Source of the DNA: Larix sibirica
Taxonomy: Eukaryota; Streptophyta; Pinopsida; Pinales; Pinaceae
DNA length: 11,256 bases
NCBI GenBank assembly: GCA_004151065.3
Contig: NWUY0300011252.1
Location: forward strand, 15,626-26,881
Direction: 5' to 3'
The position numbers were made by a program, and so were the translations under genes. This document shows, one piece after another, positions 7,370-11,256 of the stretch (the stretch's first letter is position 1; each line of letters starts with the position of its first letter). Below the pieces are notes generated by a model, which was not told the origin of the DNA, did no database searches, and saw only the letters and a program-made list of their open reading frames with translations.

Positions 7370-7775
7370 CACCAAAGACTTCATTAAATACAACTTTGAT
7401 GGAAATTCAAAATCCAATATGGAGCCAACAATATTGGTGGGGATTTTAGAGATGAGACAAGTGCCATCCTTAGGGTATTTGTTGGATCTCGAGGAGAAGT
7501 AAAAAACAATGTAGTTGATCTTTTTTTCACAGAAAAGGGATTATAGATTTAACTTCTTCCAATTGGAAAAATAATGGAGGAAGGGGACTCCCATATATTT
7601 ATTAATGAACTTAATACAATAGAAAATGATACCAAACCATAGAATACCATAGATAATTGGTGTTTAAAAATAGGTCTAGAAATCATAACCAATTTATCTA
7701 GAAAAACTCTTTGGATCATCCCATCCCATGTCCAACACATAAAATAGATTAGCCCACATGTTAGATAGTGATGGA
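7370..7775 (+). pseudogene. LINE ORF2: RNase H domain, decayed
   Basis: KDFIKYNFDGNSKSN carries the first catalytic Asp at 7398-7400. After a frameshift, FRDETSAILRVFVGSRGEVK is followed by NNVVDLF, matching NN.AEL with Asp replacing Glu. KIMEEGDSHIFINEL carries the second Asp at 7586-7588. GLEIITNL and WIIPSHVQHIK, with the following stop, match the final H(V)xR.AN..AD stretch, whose Asp is not preserved. The order and spacing fit the RNase HI domain at the end of plant L1 ORF2. At least one frameshift and several stops are present. It belongs to the same element as the RT upstream because the linker at 7134-7250 is continuous. Confidence 0.82.
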
Positions 7776-8125
7776 ATTCATTGACATGACTAAGATTGGA
7801 TCATTATATTGGAGAACATACCAATAAAAAATATATAAGAAGAACGTCTATTGATCCTCATAAAATACTTAAAATCCCCATATGAGGTGTTAGGGAGAAG
7901 GGATGCACTAACCACCATTTGGAAGCAGACAAGGATATATTGTGGGGAGGGAAATATTTAGTGGGATGAGGAGAATTAAAAGAATGGAATGAACCCAATA
8001 TCAACTACCCAAAATAGGACAACCAACCATAACTAAATACCATCACAAAAAATCTACCACACGCCACATTCAAACTAGTTTGTATGGAGCAAAGTGGCTT
8101 TGATTCTTGCCTCTTCATATTTCAA
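7776..8125 (+). other. Probable LINE C-terminal tail and 3' region
   Basis: Just after RNase H, fragments such as DWIIILENIPIKN and LLILIKYLKSPYEVLGRRDA (to about 7900) look like a decayed C-terminal extension of ORF2. From about 7950 nothing is recognisable. No poly(A) tract or terminal duplication marks the end of the element. Confidence 0.4.
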
Positions 8126-8454
8126 GAAGGTGATTTGACAATAAGGGAAATTGCAATTTAGTGGGTTCAATTTGTGGTATATATTATGGACAATAGGAAA
8201 ATCATTGCCCATAATTTTTAGGTGACAATCGACCATGAAGAGGTGGAGGAGAAGAGGTCAACTTGGTGTTGTCGTACTCGTTAATGCAATGCCCATAATT
8301 TAGTGGCCATTGGGAATTCTAAAGTGACTTAGGTGATTTTTTATGAAATCACTTCTAGTGAGGCTTACCATAAGTCATTTTCAAGCAATGCCAAAGTAGA
8401 AGTGGAGGCTATGGAGAACACAGTCCAATGTGAAGTGTCTCCACACTCATTCTA
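8126..8454 (+). pseudogene. Unidentified decayed reading frame
   Basis: One frame runs about 110 codons with only four stops (three TAG, one TAA), reading DLTIREIAI, stop, WVQFVVYIMDNRKIIAHNF, stop, VTIDHEEVEEKRSTWCCRTR, stop, CNAHNLVAIGNSKV, then YEITSSEAYHKSFSSNAKVE to TAA at the end. The low stop density against a background of about one stop per 15-20 codons suggests former coding sequence. No family was recognised. It follows the LINE tail in the same orientation and could belong to it or to an older fragment underneath. Confidence 0.35.
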
Positions 8455-8484
8455 AACTAATTGACAAAACAAATGGGGGTTTTG

Positions 8485-8501
8485 AACCTAGACACTAGGT
8501 T
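8485..8501. repeat. Perfect 7-bp inverted repeat
   Basis: AACCTAG and CTAGGTT flank a 3-base loop (ACA). It is too short to assign a role and may be chance in AT-rich DNA. Confidence 0.4.
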
Positions 8502-8560
8502 TAATAGAAATATGAGCCCAAGTAATTCAAAACCATCAACCTATATTGGTATATTAATGA

Positions 8561-8776
8561 GCTCATATCTTTGCTATAAAAGGAATAAGTAACCATGATA
8601 AGGATATCCTACACATATTGGATGCTCTAGATAATAATTGTTACAATCTCATCAAGATAATATTTGGTTTTGAGGGTGGTAGTGAAAGTGATCATGAGGA
8701 TTCTAAGGAGGATGGTGCTGAGGATGCAGAGGTAGATGAGGTGGTAGTGGTAGACACTAACAAGAAGAATTCTTAA
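8561..8776 (+). pseudogene. Open frame with acidic C-terminus, unknown
   Basis: An uninterrupted frame of about 72 codons ends at TAA (8774-8776). It has no credible in-frame ATG at its beginning, so it looks like the 3' end of a larger coding region. It reads AHIFAIKGISNHDKDILHIL, DALDNNCYNLIKIIFGFEGG, then an acidic run SESDHEDSKEDGAEDAEVDE followed by VVVVDTNKKNS. Acidic tails occur at the ends of many unrelated proteins, so this does not identify it. It is the least damaged plus-strand frame outside the known elements. The minus-strand frame at 8627-8845 is its shadow. Confidence 0.35.
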
Positions 8777-9283
8777 TATAATTATAGAATCAACAAACCA
8801 ATTGAAATAACTGGTGTACTTAACACAAATTCTCAGGAATGGCATCTTATTGCTCTAGAAATCTCAGGTTTTTAATAGATTTTTTGAAATTAAACATAAA
8901 ATGTCCTTATTTATGTCTAGTCTTATAATTTCTTGCTTATAGTCTCAAACACTCTACTAATTATATAGACAAACAAGTTTATATAGAAACACATATTTGA
9001 AAGTTGATTTGTAACATCCCTTGATGAATTCCATCAACAAAAAATGGATGCATTTCGTTATGTAAATAATTAATAGGTGAGTATCTAACTTACAAAATTC
9101 AAAACTTATGTTTGACTTTTGGCTAGGTTGTTACACAATGATGGGCGTTTCTATGCCTTCAAAACCACCCAAGTCTTGTAACTAGACTCATATATTGAAT
9201 CCAATCGATGGTTTTGAACATTGATCTTATGTTAGCACAAGCTCAATCACCTAAGTTTCTTTCCTCTAGACCACTCACTAGTG
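8777..9283. other. Non-coding stretch with LTR-terminus-like motif
   Basis: No coding frame is recognisable. TGTAACATCCC begins at 9010 and TGTTACA ends at 9135, giving a TG...CA bounded segment of 126 bp with a 7-bp near-match inverted terminus. TGTAACATCCC is close to the start of the hairpin at 680 (TGTAATGTCCC). No 5-bp duplication flanks it and no primer-binding site is visible after it. It could be an internally deleted solo LTR or chance. Confidence 0.3.
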
Positions 9284-9301
9284 GGCCATAAGCTTGTTAT
9301 T
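9284..9301 (+). repeat. Target-site duplication, left copy (18 bp)
   Basis: GGCCATAAGCTTGTTATT matches 11063-11080 at 16 of 18 positions. It directly adjoins a run of nine T (9300-9308), the poly(A) tail of the minus-strand element between the copies. Its last two T overlap that run. Confidence 0.88.
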
Positions 9302-9562
9302 TTTTTTTGTAAAAGCTGCAAATTGTATTAATCTAATAGAAATACAGTATAGGTTACAGTCCACGGTGGTCTTATCATGAGGTGCCATCCATATCTATCA
9401 TCAGTGCTATAGAAAACAAAAAAAGTACAGTACAAAAAGCCCCTGCCCACTGTGGGGAGATCAGGGTGAAAATGGAAAGAGTTCATAGCCATAGAGGCAT
9501 GTAGCAAACTGTGCATATCTAAAACAGGAAAACAATATACAAAAGACATCATAAAAACCTAC
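9302..9562 (-). other. 3' untranslated region and poly(A) of the young element
   Basis: After the stop at 9563 the minus strand runs to the tail without a conserved motif. The last bases before the tail are ATTAATACAATTTGCAGC then TTTTAC and the A run. No exact AATAAA was seen near the end; ATTAAT or AATACA might serve. The open minus-strand frame at 9328-9552 shows no protein features beyond aromatic-rich low complexity. Confidence 0.6.
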
Positions 9563-10299
9563 TCAACTAGTTGCTTTAGACGGTGTCTCCTCCATAATTG
9601 GGAAACTATAGGTATCATTGTCCTTCCAGGCATTAGCAGAAGTCGGTGCAGCAATCCTCGGTGTTGAAGCAGCAGTCCCAGGAGTTGACATGGAGTTCAT
9701 TGGATGACGAGTGGCTTGATTCGGGTGCTTGAAAGGAAGTGAAGTGGTCTTTCTGGGTAGGACAGGGACAAAACCAGTTGGCTCATTACGAGTGCACTTG
9801 GCTAGGATTGGGCCCAAGGAGCTGGGGATGGGGAAGGAGGCATGTGACCTTTCCTTTCCTTTCAAAGGATCCCTGTTGCATGTCAGAGCCGAAGAACTGC
9901 CACCAGGGTTGAGCGTATCCAAGCCGAGCAGAGTAGTCAGAGTGCCACGGGTCGCTTCAACTCTGACAGTAGATGAGGTGGATCCAGGTGTGGTGCTCTC
10001 GGAGCAGATGTCATGGAAGAAAGGTTGTGTGGGAGCATAATATTCCCAGTAGTGCGTGTTTTCCAAGGTGATGAGAGTGAATGCCCAGTTAGGTAGAGTT
10101 GCTCACAGGGATTGGGTGGCATGGCATGCAAAGGCCCAATTTGACTTCATGTCCTCTATAAGTTGGCCCATCATATTCTTTACGAGCCAGTATGCGTCCC
10201 AAGTCTGCTCCTGATTCCTTTCCGAATGGGACTCTCCTCCGCAACGCCCTCATTCTTCTTGTTCTTGGTCTTGGTCTTGGACCCCTTTTTCCTTCCCAT
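9563..10299 (-). pseudogene. Unidentified reading frame between RNase H and poly(A)
   Basis: An ATG at 10299 in a favourable context (A at -3, G at +4) opens MGRKKGSKTKTKNKKNEGVA, a Lys-rich start resembling a nuclear targeting signal. It then runs EESPIRKGIRSRLGTHTGS to TAA at 10180-10182. An overlapping frame (+1) takes over with WDAYWLVKNMMGQLIEDMKS, crosses one TGA at 10103-10105 and continues 167 codons to the stop at 9563. That part has HYWEYYAPTQPFFHDICSES, then a Ser/Thr/Pro-rich region (TTPGSTSSTVRVEATRGTLT; MNSMSTPGTAASTPRIAAPT). One frameshift and one stop over about 245 codons suggest a recently broken gene. I do not recognise it. It may be an extra protein of this LINE family, a 3'-transduced host exon, or a low-complexity untranslated region that is open by its GC content. 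Confidence 0.45.
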
Positions 10300-10539
10300 G
10301 ATAGCCGACGAGAATGTGAAACAGGTTCAAGTGTGCGTGTGCAGGGGGTCTAGAGTCCAGACAGCGTGGAGTTGAGAGCATAAGGAGCCTGAAGCAGAAC
10401 CAGGCAAGTGAGCCACATCGAATATGATGATGAGAGTCCTGTACCTAGAGCCGAGAGCCTATACTTTGCATGCTTGAGGTCCATCGAGGTGGTATCCAGA
10501 TAGGATGAGACAACGTTGAGGGCAGGCATAATAAAGATC

Positions 10540-11062
10540 CTAGAGACTTGATGTCACATGGCTTATCTCAACAAGGGTGCCTGTTGTAAGCCTGAGGCCA
10601 GGTGTCTCATGGTTGGGTCCCTGTGTCACCTGACTGGAGATGGCACCCGCATTCGGGAGAAGGAGATCCCTGTTAGCCAGAGTTTGGCACTGGAGATGGA
10701 TTGTCCTGGAGGTTGAAGCAGTTAGAGTATCCTCCAAATACACCTTATTGTAGGTTACCCATTCGTTAGAAATGTATTCTGCTAGCGCGTTCACTTTTCT
10801 TTTGACATGATGGAAGGTAATAGAGCTGGAAATGGTGATGGAGTTAGCAAGTTCCTGGAGTCTCTGCATCAGTCTCCAACTAGATGAGAGTTTTCCACTC
10901 TGGATCCACTGTGAAGTCTACTAGCAAGGTTGAGAATGATTTTGGAATCCCCTTCAATGATGAGAGGGAGCCATCCATGCCTATGAACGCATTTGAGACC
11001 TTTCAGCAACCTAGAAAGTTCAGCAAAATTGTTGGTTTCATGGTCGATATTACCCATGAAGA
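10540..11062 (-). pseudogene. LINE RNase H domain with C-terminal extension
   Basis: The minus strand reads MGNIDHETNNFAELSRLLKG (catalytic Glu in NNFAEL), LKCVHRHGWLPLIIEGDSKI (catalytic Asp codon at 10947-10949), ILNLASRLHSGSRVEN and, after one frameshift near 10888-10893, SSSWRLMQRLQELANS, ITISSSITFHHVKRKVNALA and EYISNEWVTYN. The final AD..AN motif is AEYISN, with Glu at 10777-10779. The first catalytic Asp strand is absent because the copy is truncated at 11062. The domain would degrade RNA in RNA:DNA hybrids during element replication. About 70 further residues (LTASTSRTIHLQCQTLANRD, PNAGAISSQVTQGPNHETPG and on) follow before the stop at 10540; I do not recognise this extension. The in-frame ATG at 10869 is internal and not a true start. 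Confidence 0.85.
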
Positions 11063-11080
11063 GGCCATAAGCTCATTATT
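11063..11080 (+). repeat. Target-site duplication, right copy (18 bp)
   Basis: GGCCATAAGCTCATTATT pairs with 9284-9301 (16 of 18). It sits exactly where RNase H similarity of the minus-strand element begins, fixing its 5' truncation point at 11062. Confidence 0.88.
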
Positions 11081-11256
11081 GATATCAATCTTGATGGAAA
11101 ATTATATTTAATATTTTGAGTGATTGGGATGGATGAATGATTAAAAGGAATTCCCTTATTTATATCCTAAGGTATACAATCCCTTTCTCTCACAAATTTG
11201 GCTGCTCAAGTGAAATTCTAAATCAAAGCATATCATGGAGCTAAGTATACCTCACA
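11081..11256. other. Flanking AT-rich DNA, nothing recognised
   Basis: This is the pre-insertion flank that was originally contiguous with the sequence ending at 9283. No motif, frame or repeat of note was seen. Confidence 0.5.

Larger units (their letters stand above)
1746..7950 (+). mobile_element. Decayed L1-type LINE with nested insertion
   Basis: Successive plus-strand segments follow the order of a plant L1 LINE: DUF4283-like ORF1, APE-type endonuclease, linker, reverse transcriptase, C-terminal region, zf-RVT, RNase H and tail. Such elements copy themselves by nicking the target with the endonuclease and priming reverse transcription there. Dozens of stops and frameshifts, and loss of RT catalytic residues, show it is dead. 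Bases 5457-6957 are foreign to it. The left limit given is the ORF1 ATG; a promoter or leader upstream cannot be defined. The right limit is where similarity to the post-RNase H tail fades. No poly(A) tract or target-site duplication was found for this element. Confidence 0.85.
9302..11062 (-). mobile_element. 5'-truncated LINE-type insertion with poly(A) and TSD
   Basis: A 1.76-kb minus-strand element starts inside an RNase H domain and ends in a poly(A) tail (T run at 9300-9308 on the plus strand), with an 18-bp duplication of the target on either side. These are the signs of target-primed reverse transcription with early arrest, as in L1-type LINEs. It is GC-richer than its surroundings and far less damaged than the other elements here (one frameshift in RNase H), so it is the youngest insertion visible. 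Contents from its 5' side: RNase H with C-terminal extension, about 240 bases without an assigned role, a further reading frame (10299-9563), and the 3' untranslated region. Confidence 0.87.

Noticed and set aside
7549-7740. 63-codon minus-strand frame
   Set aside because: It is antisense to the plus-strand RNase H (EEGDSHIFIN, GLEIITNL).
8627-8845. 72-codon minus-strand frame, Ile/Leu-rich
   Set aside because: It is antisense to the acidic plus-strand frame. Acidic codons read backwards give Ile, Leu, Ser and Phe codons, which explains its composition.
9010-9135. Complete solo LTR
   Set aside because: At 126 bp it is short, its ends match over only about 7 bases, and no 5-bp target duplication flanks it. 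It is kept only as a low-confidence observation.
9729-10040. 103-codon plus-strand frame
   Set aside because: It is antisense to the longer minus-strand frame within a minus-strand element. It has an ATG but no recognisable motif. It does show that GC content alone can keep frames open here.
10163-10375. 70-codon plus-strand frame
   Set aside because: It is antisense to the Lys-rich start of the minus-strand frame, and its Leu/Phe/Val repeats mirror AAG and AAC codons.
10884-11111. 75-codon plus-strand frame
   Set aside because: It crosses the insertion border and TSD at 11063-11080 and is antisense to RNase H, so it cannot be an ancestral gene.
1-11256. CRISPR array, prokaryotic operon, or defence system
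   Set aside because: There are no regularly spaced repeats and no ribosome-binding sites with intact genes. All recognisable coding sequence is eukaryotic retrotransposon.

Overview
The window looks like retrotransposon-filled intergenic DNA from a plant nuclear genome. A large-genome gymnosperm such as a conifer is my best guess. This rests on low GC, plant L1-type LINE signatures (DUF4283-like ORF1, APE endonuclease, RT, zf-RVT and RNase H), Ty3/gypsy integrase pieces with plant-type motifs, and heavy decay by stops and frameshifts. I see no intact host gene, tRNA, rRNA, CRISPR array or prokaryotic signal. The species assignment is inference only. Domain names come from reading translated frames by eye against remembered family motifs; no search was run. 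Layout: (1) 1-760 holds Ty3/gypsy remains. The C-terminal end of an integrase lies on the plus strand (1-175), a weak protease-like motif follows (261-314), and an integrase zinc-finger fragment lies on the minus strand (about 421-680). The last abuts an 81-bp TG...CA inverted repeat (680-760). (2) 761-1690 has no recognisable gene. (3) 1746 to about 7950 is one long, dead L1-type LINE on the plus strand. It reads ORF1 (DUF4283-like, truncated), endonuclease, linker, RT interrupted by a (CT)n/(AC)n microsatellite, RT C-terminal region, zf-RVT, RNase H and a tail. (4) The zf-RVT is split at 5457-6957 by a roughly 1.5-kb insertion. The insertion carries a minus-strand RNase H and an unidentified coiled-coil-like reading frame, and is flanked by a degenerate repeat that may be a target-site duplication. 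(5) 8126-8776 has two decayed plus-strand reading frames of unknown family, one ending in an acidic tail. (6) 8880-9283 is non-coding with a second LTR-terminus-like TGTAACATCCC motif. (7) 9302-11062 is a younger, 5'-truncated LINE-type insertion on the minus strand. It has a poly(A) tail (a T run on the plus strand) and an 18-bp target-site duplication matching at 16 of 18 positions. It contains most of an RNase H domain and, downstream of that, an additional Lys-rich then Ser/Thr/Pro-rich reading frame of unknown identity. (8) 11081-11256 is the flank of that insertion. Nothing here appears able to work as a system today. The value lies in the nested insertion history, the three distinct RNase H remnants, and the unexplained reading frame between RNase H and poly(A) in the youngest element.
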